Shown here: one piece after another, positions 7,313 to 15,530 of the stretch | Position numbering within the stretch: position 1 is the first letter of the stretch | Layout of the letters: each line of letters begins with the position of its first letter | Assembly: GCA_031417915.1 (NCBI GenBank) | Contig: JANOWN010000039.1 | Coordinates: 1 to 64,000, forward strand | Length of the DNA stretch: 64,000 nucleotides | Source: Methylotenera_A sp031417915 | GTDB lineage: Bacteria; Pseudomonadota; Gammaproteobacteria; Burkholderiales; Methylophilaceae | Direction: 5' to 3' | Program-made: the position numbers and the translations under genes | The notes under the pieces: generated by a model | Databases searched by the model: none | Told to the model about the DNA's origin: nothing | What the model saw: only the letters and a program-made list of their open reading frames with translations

Positions 7313-8908
7313 ATGTTAATTAGCAACAATATCACCATGCAATTTGGCGCTAAGCCATTGTTTGAAAACGTTTCTGTCAAATTTGGCGATGGTAATCGCT
7401 ACGGTTTAATCGGCGCCAATGGCTGTGGAAAATCCACCTACATGAAAATTTTAGCGGACACGCTAGAGCCTACCGCTGGCAACATTTCGCTAGATAATCA
7501 CGAGCGTATGGCGTTTTTGCACCAAGATCAATTTGCCTATGAAGACCAAAGAGTTTTAGATGTGGTGATGATGGGCCATGAGGAGATGTGGAAGGCCATG
7601 CAAGAGCGTGATGCGATTTATGCCAACCTAGAAGCCACCGAAGACGATTACATGCACGCAGCCGAACTGGAGCACGTTTTCGCCGAATTTGATGGCTACA
7701 CAGCCGAAGCGCGTGCAGGTGAGTTATTGCTAGGCGTAGGCATCCCCATTGAGCAACACGATGGACTCATGTCAGCCGTCGCGCCAGGCTGGAAATTGCG
7801 CGTGTTGCTAGTGCAAGCGCTGTTTGCCAACCCTGATGTTTTATTGCTGGATGAGCCGACCAACAACCTGGATATCAACACCATTCGCTGGTTAGAAGAC
7901 GTGCTGAATAACCGCGATTGCACCATGATTATTATTTCGCATGACCGTCACTTTTTAAACCAAGTCTGTACACATACGTGCGATATGGATTACGGTAAAC
8001 TCACAGTTTACCCGGGCAATTATGATGACTATATGGAAGCTTCGATAGCTGCTAGAAATCAGCAAGCCAAAGACAACGCCAAAGCCAAACAGCAAGTGGC
8101 TGATTTACAAGAGTTTGTACGGCGCTTTTCGGCCAACGCATCCAAAGCCAAGCAAGCCACTAGCCGTGCCAAGCAAATTGATAAAATCAAAATTGAAGTG
8201 TTTAAGCCTTCTAGCCGCCAATATCCATTTATTCGTTTTGAATATGACGAGCGCGAAAAACTGCACCGCAACGCGGTTGAGCTTAAAAAACTCAGTCACG
8301 GTTTTGATAAAATATTGTTTAACGATGTGGAGCTGATGTTTGAAGCAGGCGAAAAAGTCGCCATTTTGGGTGAAAATGGCATCGGCAAAACCACGCTGTT
8401 ACGTTGTTTAGCACGCGATTTAAAACCCAAACACGGCGAAGTAAAATGGGCTGAGAAGGCTACCATTGGCTATTTTGCGCAAGATCACGAATACGAATTT
8501 GAGCAAGGCGAAGACTTGTTTGAATGGATGACGCTGCAACGCCAAAGTAATGACGACGACCAAGTGGTGCGCAGCATGTTAGGCCGCCTATTGTTTGGCG
8601 GCGAAGATACCAAAAAGTCTGTAAAAGTATTATCTGGCGGCGAAAAAGGCCGCATGCTTTACGGCAAACTGATGCTAGCAAAAACCAATGTCATGCTAAT
8701 GGACGAACCTACTAATCACATGGATATGGAATCAATCGAGGCGCTGAATACCGCGCTGGATAAATACAAAGGCACGCTATTCTTTGTCAGCCACGACCGT
8801 GAATTTGTCAGCTCCATCGCCACACGCATTTTGGAAATTAAAGCCGATGGCATTGTCGACTTTACGGGTAATTATGAGGACTATTTGGCTAGCCAAGGCG
8901 TAGAGTAG
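7313..8908 (+). CDS. ybiT: ABC-F family ATPase, YbiT type
   Basis: 531-residue cytoplasmic ATPase with two ABC domains and no membrane segment. First domain: Walker A GANGCGKST and Walker B VLLLDEPTNNLDI. Second domain: GENGIGKTTLL, signature LSGGEKGR and LMDEPTNHMDMES. The linker of about 80 residues is Lys/Arg-rich, as in ribosome-binding ABC-F proteins. The N-terminus MLISNNITMQFGAKPLFENVSVKFGDGNRYGLIG and the length match E. coli YbiT (530 residues) rather than EttA or Uup. ABC-F proteins bind the ribosomal E site and adjust translation; the exact role of YbiT is not well defined. Confidence 0.92.
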   Translation: MLISNNITMQFGAKPLFENVSVKFGDGNRYGLIGANGCGKSTYMKILADTLEPTAGNISLDNHERMAFLHQDQFAYEDQRVLDVVMMGHEEMWKAMQERDAIYANLEATEDDYMHAAELEHVFAEFDGYTAEARAGELLLGVGIPIEQHDGLMSAVAPGWKLRVLLVQALFANPDVLLLDEPTNNLDINTIRWLEDVLNNRDCTMIIISHDRHFLNQVCTHTCDMDYGKLTVYPGNYDDYMEASIAARNQQAKDNAKAKQQVADLQEFVRRFSANASKAKQATSRAKQIDKIKIEVFKPSSRQYPFIRFEYDEREKLHRNAVELKKLSHGFDKILFNDVELMFEAGEKVAILGENGIGKTTLLRCLARDLKPKHGEVKWAEKATIGYFAQDHEYEFEQGEDLFEWMTLQRQSNDDDQVVRSMLGRLLFGGEDTKKSVKVLSGGEKGRMLYGKLMLAKTNVMLMDEPTNHMDMESIEALNTALDKYKGTLFFVSHDREFVSSIATRILEIKADGIVDFTGNYEDYLASQGVE

Positions 8909-8930
8909 TTGAATAATACTGGGGCATCTT

Positions 8931-8952
8931 GGCATTGTTCAATGCAGTTTTT
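8931..8952 (+). terminator. Weak terminator after ybiT
   Basis: GCATT/AATGC stem with a four-base loop and five T at 8948-8952, 23 bases beyond the ybiT stop. Weak stem; the convergent neighbour ends at 8982. Confidence 0.4.
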
Positions 8953-8981
8953 GCTGTAAAAAAATAAGCGCTGGGCTTTTG

Positions 8982-10169
8982 CTATGCTTTTGGCTCTTGT
9001 TGTGTCGTGCAATGAATACTGCCGCCGCCACTTGCAATGCCATCCACATTAATTTGTACAATTTTACGCGTGGGAAATGCACTTTGTAACGCTTTTTTGG
9101 CAGCATTATCTGCGCGTTTGTCGCCAAACTCTTGGGCAATTACTGCGCCATTACACACGTAAAAGCCAATATAGCCCGCTGCAAAATCTTTCGATTCGTA
9201 TTGAGGCCGCACCGTACTTGGTGCCTCTAGTGTAATCACTTTTAGCTTTTTACCTTGCGCATCAGTAGCTTTTCGCAAAACATCAATATTGGCTTGTGTT
9301 ACTGCATGGTCATAAGATTCTGGATCAGCGTCGTAACCTGCCAACACTACGCTAGGACTCGCAAAGCGCGCATAAAAATCGGTATGGCCATCGGTAATAT
9401 CCATGCCCTTAATGCCGGGTATCCAAATTATTTTCTTTAAGCCTAATAGACTTTTGATTTCAGCTTCAAACTGCGCTTTAGTCACATTAGGATTACGGTT
9501 AACGTTCAACACACAACTTTCTGAAATAATCGCAGTGCCACGACCATCAACCTCAATACCGCCACCTTCTAGCACCAGCTTAGTACCCAAGATAGCAACG
9601 CCTGCTTGCTTCGCAACAAGCTCTGCCACGCCTGCATCTTGTTCAAAAGCCTGCTTTTCACCCCAACCATTAAAATTAAAATCAATCGCCGCTTTTTTGC
9701 CCTGCTTATCCACCACAAACACAGCACTTGTGTCACGCATCCATAAATCATCTAGCGGAGAAATGACTAGCTCAACTTTTGAACGCGGGTAATCACCTAA
9801 GAGTTTTTTTGCTGTTTCGACATCTTCTTGCCGAACCAACATAGAAACAGGCTCAAATTTCGCAATAGTCAGCGCGATTAATGCAAGGTTGCGTTGCACT
9901 TCAGGCAATAATTTGTCACCCCAAATCTCCTCGCTCGCACCGAACGCCATCCAAGTGCGCTTGTGCGGCTCAGATTCATCTGGCATACGCCAATTGCCAA
10001 CCAGTTCATTTTTAGTTTTAACCATTTTAGATTGGCTAGATTTAGAGTCACTAACTTGCTCAACAACTTCATCAATAACCTCATCAATAACGGCTGCGCC
10101 AGAGGGTCTTATCAATAAACTTAATGGCAAAACCGCCACCGCTTGCATAAACTTCCTTCTGGGCATCAT
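8982..10169 (-). CDS. Agmatine deiminase family protein, predicted Tat-exported
   Basis: 395 residues of the agmatine deiminase / bacterial peptidylarginine deiminase family. The N-terminus PRRKFMQAVAVLPLSLLI is a twin-arginine signal, so the enzyme should fold in the cytoplasm and be exported to the periplasm. Family residues are present: WMRDTSAVFV (substrate-binding Asp), GGGIEVDGRG, ITDGHTDFYARF (catalytic His) and the C-terminal nucleophile Cys387 in GGGSIHCTTQQ. Expected chemistry is hydrolysis of a guanidino group to a ureido group plus ammonia. It is the last gene of the agmatine cluster, 53 bases after the binding-protein gene. Substrate could be agmatine or C-terminal arginine of peptides. 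Confidence 0.85.
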   Translation of the reverse strand: MMPRRKFMQAVAVLPLSLLIRPSGAAVIDEVIDEVVEQVSDSKSSQSKMVKTKNELVGNWRMPDESEPHKRTWMAFGASEEIWGDKLLPEVQRNLALIALTIAKFEPVSMLVRQEDVETAKKLLGDYPRSKVELVISPLDDLWMRDTSAVFVVDKQGKKAAIDFNFNGWGEKQAFEQDAGVAELVAKQAGVAILGTKLVLEGGGIEVDGRGTAIISESCVLNVNRNPNVTKAQFEAEIKSLLGLKKIIWIPGIKGMDITDGHTDFYARFASPSVVLAGYDADPESYDHAVTQANIDVLRKATDAQGKKLKVITLEAPSTVRPQYESKDFAAGYIGFYVCNGAVIAQEFGDKRADNAAKKALQSAFPTRKIVQINVDGIASGGGSIHCTTQQEPKA

Positions 10170-10222
10170 GATGTTTTCCCTTTATTATTTTTTATGACAA
10201 TCATGCAGAAAATATCAACTGG

Positions 10223-11356
10223 TTAAATGCCAGTTTTAAATTGTGTATAAAAACGTGTTCTAACGCGACGTATATTTTTATCATCAATATTACTGGGCGG
10301 AATCAAATTAGCCATATCTGCATCTGATAAATAAATCGATTTGTTGTTCTTAATTTCTTTGCTCACAAATGGCGTTGCAGCTTTATTAGGGTTAGCATAG
10401 GTCACGGTATTGGTAATGCCAGCATGTACTTCAGGTCTTAAAATATAGTTAATAAATTTGTGTGCATTGCTAACATGGGGTGCATCAATAGGAATCGCCA
10501 TCGTATCCATAAACATTAATCCGCCTGTTTTTGGTACAAGTGCCTCAATATTTTGCGGCGATTTATTTTCTATAGAACGATTACGTGCATTATTGATGTT
10601 ACCTACCCAACCAAACACCACGCACACTGAGCCTGTTGCCAAATCTTCAAGCTGACCTGCAGAGTCAAACTTTTTAATATCTGGGCGCACTTTCATCAGC
10701 ACATCAAACGCTGCTTTGTAATCGGCCGCAATGGTACTAAAAGGTTGCTTACCAAGATGGTGTAAAGTTAGTGGGAAAATCTCAGTCGGCGCATCTACAA
10801 ACGAGATACCACATGATTTTAGCTTTGAGGTATATTTAGGGTTTAATACTAAATCCCAAGCGTTATCTGGCATGGGTGTTGTGCCTAAGGCTTTTTTTAC
10901 TTTATCAACATTAATGCCTACTGTGGTATATCCCCACATCCAACCCACTGAATATGCATTGCCTTTATCGTATTTTTCTTGTTTGGCTAAAATCACTGGG
11001 TCTAGATTTTTCCAGTTAGTGATCTGTTTTCTGTCCAACTTTTGGATGAGTCCGCCATCACTTTCTTGCTTTACCAAATCGGCTGAAGTCATCACAATAT
11101 CGTAACCTGATTTTTTTGCTACCAATTTTGCATGCAAAATTTCACTGCTATCAAAAATATCGTAATGTACCTTAATACCCGTTTCTTTTTCAAAGTTTGC
11201 AATGGTGTCTGTACCGATATAATCTGACCAGTTATAGATATTGAGCACTTTCTCCTCTTGCTTTGCTTGGCTTTCGGCACTTAACCCTAGGCTGATAAAG
11301 GCCAAAGTAAATATCACATATTTATTTAATAAACTTTTATTGAATATCAGTTTCAT
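10223..11356 (-). CDS. Polyamine ABC transporter substrate-binding protein, PotF-like
   Basis: 377 residues with a signal peptide (MKLIFNKSLLNKYVIFTLAFISLGLSAESQA) and the bacterial polyamine-binding fold: EKVLNIYNWSDYIGTDTIANFEKETGIKV, GYDIVMTSADLVKQE, AYSVGWMWGYTTVGIN and the C-terminal VRTRFYTQFKTG. This matches PotF/SpuD-type periplasmic proteins that bind putrescine or related amines. The start at 11356 is chosen because AAGGAG lies upstream; a longer frame would run into aguB. No potG, potH or potI gene lies nearby, so it must use a transporter encoded elsewhere or have a sensing role. Confidence 0.92.
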   Translation of the reverse strand: MKLIFNKSLLNKYVIFTLAFISLGLSAESQAKQEEKVLNIYNWSDYIGTDTIANFEKETGIKVHYDIFDSSEILHAKLVAKKSGYDIVMTSADLVKQESDGGLIQKLDRKQITNWKNLDPVILAKQEKYDKGNAYSVGWMWGYTTVGINVDKVKKALGTTPMPDNAWDLVLNPKYTSKLKSCGISFVDAPTEIFPLTLHHLGKQPFSTIAADYKAAFDVLMKVRPDIKKFDSAGQLEDLATGSVCVVFGWVGNINNARNRSIENKSPQNIEALVPKTGGLMFMDTMAIPIDAPHVSNAHKFINYILRPEVHAGITNTVTYANPNKAATPFVSKEIKNNKSIYLSDADMANLIPPSNIDDKNIRRVRTRFYTQFKTGI

Positions 11357-11378
11357 GACAAATCTCCTTAAAAAAATA

Positions 11379-12299
11379 TTAACTGCCACTGTAGCAAGAT
11401 GCAGAACCGTCACTGGTTAATAATGTGCGGTACATTTCTGGGCGACGATCGCGTAGATTGCCCCAAGATTGGCGCTCACGGCGTATTGCATCCAAATCAA
11501 ATGTTTGTAATAAAATCGTTTCATCAATACGATTGGCTTCTGCCAGCTTTGCGCCTGTATGGTCTGCAATAAAGCTAGAGCCATAAAATATGTCAGTTAA
11601 CCCTTGCTGCTTAGCATTGCCGTTGCCAATGCCTGTTTCGCTACCAATACGATTTGCGGCGACTAGCGGCACCATATTGGCAGCGGCATGGCCTTGCATG
11701 GTGCGTTGCCAATGGCCTGACGAGTCATATTCATCACTAAATGGTTCAGAGCCAATAATGGTTGGGAAGCACAGCATTTCTGCTCCCATCAGCGTTAAAC
11801 AACGCGCAGTTTCTGGAAACCACTGATCCCAACAGACGCCGATGCCGATTTTTCCAAATTGCGTATTCCATACTTTGAAGCCCGTATCGCCTGGGGTAAA
11901 ATAGTATTTTTCGGTATAGCCAGGCGCATCTGGTATATGCGTTTTACGATAAAGCCCAAGCAATTTACCATCGGCATCCGCCACGGTAATAGAGTTATAA
12001 GCAACATTGCCAGCACGCTCAAAAAAGCTGATTGGTATTACAATACCTAATTCTGCCGCTAAGGCCGCAAATCGCGCAATGCGTGGATTATCTGCAAATG
12101 GCTCTGCCAGCTCTAGGTGACGCATATTTTGATCCACACAAAAATATGGCATCATAAACAGCTCTGGGCAGAGCACTAAATTTGCGCCTTGCGCTGCTGC
12201 TTTGCGAATTAAGCGCTCTGCGGTTGCCATGTTGTCTTCAAACTCCCAGCTTCCAGAAGCCATTTGCACCGCAGCTACGGTAATATTTTTCGATGTCAT
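11379..12299 (-). CDS. aguB: N-carbamoylputrescine amidase
   Basis: Hydrolyses N-carbamoylputrescine to putrescine, CO2 and ammonia in the cytoplasm. The 306 residues form a nitrilase-superfamily domain with the catalytic triad Glu46 (CPELF), Lys119 (YRKTHIP) and Cys156 (GVCWDQWFPE). The AANRIG and GSSFIAD segments are typical of AguB. The ATG at 12299 is preferred over a TTG seven codons upstream because AAGGAG lies 9 bases before it. It sits between aguA and the binding protein gene, completing the route agmatine to putrescine. Confidence 0.95.
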   Translation of the reverse strand: MTSKNITVAAVQMASGSWEFEDNMATAERLIRKAAAQGANLVLCPELFMMPYFCVDQNMRHLELAEPFADNPRIARFAALAAELGIVIPISFFERAGNVAYNSITVADADGKLLGLYRKTHIPDAPGYTEKYYFTPGDTGFKVWNTQFGKIGIGVCWDQWFPETARCLTLMGAEMLCFPTIIGSEPFSDEYDSSGHWQRTMQGHAAANMVPLVAANRIGSETGIGNGNAKQQGLTDIFYGSSFIADHTGAKLAEANRIDETILLQTFDLDAIRRERQSWGNLRDRRPEMYRTLLTSDGSASCYSGS

Positions 12300-12329
12300 T
12301 TGCGTCAACTCCTTATACAATCAAATCGG

Positions 12330-13367
12330 TTAATTTTTAGTTGCAGGTTGCTGTTGCGTAGAACAATGCATGCTGCCACCACCAACACCTATCGTGGTCA
12401 CAGGCAATAACTCCACTTGCAGATTTGGATAAGCTTTGGCAAAAACATCACGTGCAATTGCATCTTGCGCCACGCCAAAGGCGGTTGATATAACTGCGCC
12501 GTTCACAAGAATATAGTTGGCATAGCAATCGCAATCGCGTTCTGTATCAAAATGCTCAGTGACAACAGGTGATGGCAAATCTAGAATTTCAAATTTATTA
12601 CCGCGACAATCTGTAGCCAGCTCCAAGGCACGACGGTTTTCTTGCATAATCTTGAAGTACTCACCTTGGTCTGGTCGCGCAGATTGAAACAGTATCTTGC
12701 CCTGTGCGGTAAACGAGGCAATGCCATCAATATGCCCATTCGTTTCCACTTCTAATGGGTTGCCTGGTAACCAGATGATTTTTTCCACGCCTAACATACG
12801 ACGCAGCTCTGCCTCTATCTCAAGCTTACTCATGTGTGGGTTGCGATTAGGATGCAGTAAACTACTTTCAGTGGTCAGTAAAGTACCAAAGCCATCCACA
12901 TAAAATGACCCACCTTCTAGCACCATGTGCGAATTAAAAATTTGCGCCCCTACATGGCGCACCATATCTTGTGCTAGCTGTTGGCAGCCATCATAAGGAT
13001 GATACTTTTCACCCCAAGCATTAAATCTAAACACTGCTGCCGCTAACTGGCCGTTACTGCCTTGTATGAAATTAGGGCCGCAATCACGTAGCCAGTTATC
13101 TTCTGCTGCTACCGCCATCACCTCTACCGTGGCGCCACAAAGATTTCTGGCATTTTTAACTTGAGTATGATGCGCGGTGACGATGCATCGCTGATATTTA
13201 GCAATGGTTTTTGCAACTAGGGCAAACTCAAGGCATACTTGCTCGTAGTATTTACCCCATAACTCTTCACGGTTTTCGAGCACAGGCCAGCCTAACCACA
13301 TAGCTTGCATCGGCTCCCACTCTGCTGGCATTCTAAATCCAAGTTTTTTAGCATCAAAACGATTCAT
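12330..13367 (-). CDS. aguA: Agmatine deiminase (cytoplasmic)
   Basis: Converts agmatine to N-carbamoylputrescine and ammonia. The 345 residues begin RMPAEWEPMQAMWLGWP, with no signal peptide. Family motifs are present: WLRDCGPNFI, RFNAWGEKYHPYDGCQ, LEGGSFYVDG, NGHIDGIASF (catalytic His) and nucleophile Cys335 in GGGSMHCSTQQ. An in-frame TTG 33 bases upstream overlaps nothing better; the ATG at 13367, with a GGA 9 bases upstream, gives the family length. It is followed by aguB after 30 bases. A second deiminase in the same cluster (8982-10169) has a Tat signal. Confidence 0.95.
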   Translation of the reverse strand: MNRFDAKKLGFRMPAEWEPMQAMWLGWPVLENREELWGKYYEQVCLEFALVAKTIAKYQRCIVTAHHTQVKNARNLCGATVEVMAVAAEDNWLRDCGPNFIQGSNGQLAAAVFRFNAWGEKYHPYDGCQQLAQDMVRHVGAQIFNSHMVLEGGSFYVDGFGTLLTTESSLLHPNRNPHMSKLEIEAELRRMLGVEKIIWLPGNPLEVETNGHIDGIASFTAQGKILFQSARPDQGEYFKIMQENRRALELATDCRGNKFEILDLPSPVVTEHFDTERDCDCYANYILVNGAVISTAFGVAQDAIARDVFAKAYPNLQVELLPVTTIGVGGGSMHCSTQQQPATKN

Positions 13368-13393
13368 TTTTTGTCCATGATTATTAAAGTTGT

Positions 13394-14317
13394 TTACCAA
13401 GTACGTTTAATGTAGAACCACATATAGTCTTCATTGACGTCTCTACCATCTGTTGTTAAATAAAAATCTTCATTTTTTACAGAAAAAGTACTGGTATATA
13501 CTGCACCTGCATTAAAGCCTTCGAGAGGCTTGCCGCCAGTAGGCATTGAAAAATCTCTGTTAAGACCAATCGCAAAATCGCCCTGATTGCCTTGTAAATT
13601 CGGCGTTCTTACATAACCCACCTTGGTCATAAAGTTTAAATCAGCAATGGGTAATTTATAATTCAGCCTAAGCTCGTGGTAATCTGCACCATCTGTATTG
13701 CGGTTACCTGTGATATTGAAGTTTTTATCCGTTTCATCAGCGCCAAAATAATCGGTCAATGTTCTATAATAAGTGTAGGTGAACCACTTGTACGTCAGCG
13801 CAGCTGATACCTCGAATGAATCCTGTCTGTGTTTTCTAATATCGCCAGAAGGCAAGACGTTATTCGCTTTTCTGCCTTCCCAATACTTGTAATAATTACC
13901 CAAGAAGTTAACGCCAAATCCACTCTCAAATGTATGGAAATAACCAGCATAAAAGTCATTTTCTACATGATTCCCTTTGGTGCCAAGTACATCGCTCTCG
14001 CCTGAATATAAAGGATCTATCGTAGAAAACCATGTGCCCAGGTAAAAACCGCTGTTATGCGTCCAATCAATACCCCCTTGCAGTGCAGGGCCATCTGAAA
14101 GATTATTACCGCGGTATTGATATGCACTGTAAATACCAAGGTTATAAGTGAGTGTGTATGGTGGTGCTGTTTCAGAGGCTTTAGTAGTTTCAATAGGTGC
14201 TAAAGCGTCAACTGAAATTGTATTTTCTGCCAAAGCATACGTACTGCTCAATAATAACGGTGTCACAAATAACGCCTGAAGCGCAGAACGTTGTAATGTT
14301 TCACATAAAGTAGTCAT
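13394..14317 (-). CDS. TorF-family putative outer-membrane porin
   Basis: About 307 residues with a signal peptide (ending LLLSSTYALA) and a beta-barrel-like body full of alternating aromatic and polar residues (YNLGIYSAYQYRGNNLSDGPALQGGIDWTHNSGFYLGTW). That opening is the signature of the TorF/Gcw_chp putative porin family. It ends in the aromatic residue Trp, as expected for an outer-membrane barrel. The start at 14317 has GGAGAG just upstream. As the first gene of the agmatine cluster it plausibly admits agmatine or polyamines to the periplasm; that role is inferred from context. Confidence 0.85.
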   Translation of the reverse strand: MTTLCETLQRSALQALFVTPLLLSSTYALAENTISVDALAPIETTKASETAPPYTLTYNLGIYSAYQYRGNNLSDGPALQGGIDWTHNSGFYLGTWFSTIDPLYSGESDVLGTKGNHVENDFYAGYFHTFESGFGVNFLGNYYKYWEGRKANNVLPSGDIRKHRQDSFEVSAALTYKWFTYTYYRTLTDYFGADETDKNFNITGNRNTDGADYHELRLNYKLPIADLNFMTKVGYVRTPNLQGNQGDFAIGLNRDFSMPTGGKPLEGFNAGAVYTSTFSVKNEDFYLTTDGRDVNEDYMWFYIKRTW

Positions 14318-14427
14318 GTTGCTCTCCATAGTTTTTTAACTAGCATCTTATTAACTAACACTATTGTATACAGTCAATACTTGATGTAAATTGATGTTTA
14401 TTGCATCTATTGATTAGTTTTTCTCAT
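14318..14427. promoter_or_regulatory. Divergent regulatory region, porin operon / LysR gene
   Basis: AT-rich divergent gap between the porin and LysR genes. It contains the palindrome GTATAC near 14366-14371 and the dyad GATG-N7-CATC at 14393-14407, plus several TTGATG words (14391, and nearby at 14381). LysR proteins normally bind dyads in such gaps to control the divergent operon. No clear -35/-10 pair was identified with confidence. Confidence 0.4.
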
Positions 14428-15336
14428 ATGTCTAACCAACGCATTCCTTCACTTAAATTGCTAATGGGCTTTGAAGCCGCCGCTCGTCTAGGAAACTTTT
14501 CACGTGCAGCAGATGAGCTTTATCTATCGCAGTCAGCCATTAGCCATCAAATTCAAGATTTACAAGAGCAAATAGGTCAGCATTTATTTCGCCGTGTTGG
14601 TCGCGGTGTGGAGCTAACGGTGGCAGGCGCAGTATTGCAGCGTAGTGTGCAACGCGCGCTAGAAACCCTGCGCAATGGCATGGAGGGCATGACGACTTAT
14701 TTAAACCCAGGGCTAGTGGTAATTGTTTGCCCTGCTCCACTTTTGCACGGCTGGTTGCAACCTCGGCTAGAACTACTTCAACAATCAATTCCAGCGTTGT
14801 TACCGCTATTGTCTACTGATGAATCCGCCCGCTATATTGATGAAGATAACGTCGACATTACAATTGGTGAACGCCCCATTAGAGAAGAAGGTTTGCTAGA
14901 AACGCCATTTTTACAAGATGAATGGATCGTTGCAGCAAGGTCAGATTTGGCCAGTCAACTAGAAAACATAGCACTATCACAGCATCATCTGCACACATCA
15001 CTGGTCTGTTTAGAAGAAAGCTTAACCAGTGATGACACAGCTGCATTTTTTCGTGAACATCTTGGCTTGTTTCCCAAAAAAGCCATTTATGATGATAACC
15101 GTTTATTACTAGATACAGTATTGCGCGGCAATACGATTGCATTCATACCACACCTATTAGCTGAAGAGTGCATTGCGCGTGGCCAGCTAGTTATTTTGCC
15201 TAGCTACCCACGCTTACCAGGAAAAACATGGTGGCTTTCCCGCGTTGCAGGTCAGCCACGCTCCGATTTAATTGTTCAAGTATTTGATTGGCTATTCGCA
15301 CAAGCACAGTACCAAGCTAGCAAAGCCATTGCATAA
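14428..15336 (+). CDS. LysR-family transcriptional regulator, GcvA-like
   Basis: About 302 residues. The N-terminal winged helix has the LysR pattern with LLMGFEAAARLGNFSRAADELYLSQSAISHQIQDLQEQIGQHLFRRVGR. The C-terminal part is a two-lobed effector domain starting around residue 95. The segment opening SLKLLMGFEAAARLGNFSRAA resembles the GcvA group. The ATG at 14428 is chosen over a TTG at 14401, which would add a poor N-terminal extension. Its divergent position suggests it controls the agmatine cluster, with agmatine or N-carbamoylputrescine as a possible effector. Confidence 0.9.
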   Translation: MSNQRIPSLKLLMGFEAAARLGNFSRAADELYLSQSAISHQIQDLQEQIGQHLFRRVGRGVELTVAGAVLQRSVQRALETLRNGMEGMTTYLNPGLVVIVCPAPLLHGWLQPRLELLQQSIPALLPLLSTDESARYIDEDNVDITIGERPIREEGLLETPFLQDEWIVAARSDLASQLENIALSQHHLHTSLVCLEESLTSDDTAAFFREHLGLFPKKAIYDDNRLLLDTVLRGNTIAFIPHLLAEECIARGQLVILPSYPRLPGKTWWLSRVAGQPRSDLIVQVFDWLFAQAQYQASKAIA

Positions 15337-15503
15337 TGCAAAATAACCAATAAAAATACTGTGGATTACTTGGCTGACCTGTGGTTAAAGTAATCGCACA
15401 TCCCCGACTCTAGCTGAGCTTTGTGCCAAAATTTATTCTAGGCGGCGTGACCAAACCCTATCGAAGCACTGCGTTACCAGTGAACGCTTATTCAATTAAA
15501 ACA

Positions 15504-15527
15504 AAAAGCCAGCTTTCGCTGGCTTTT
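15504..15527 (-). terminator. Rho-independent terminator of typA
   Basis: Stem AAAAGCCAGC / GCTGGCTTTT with a four-base loop, immediately after the typA stop (15531-15533) on the minus strand. Being symmetrical with A and T flanks, it may work in both directions and also end LysR transcripts. The remaining 15337-15503 stretch shows no other signal. Confidence 0.88.
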
Positions 15528-15530
15528 AAA

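Noticed and set aside
8909..8981. A strong bidirectional terminator between ybiT and the Tat deiminase.
   Set aside because: Only a five-pair stem with T5 on the plus strand is seen; nothing convincing on the minus strand.
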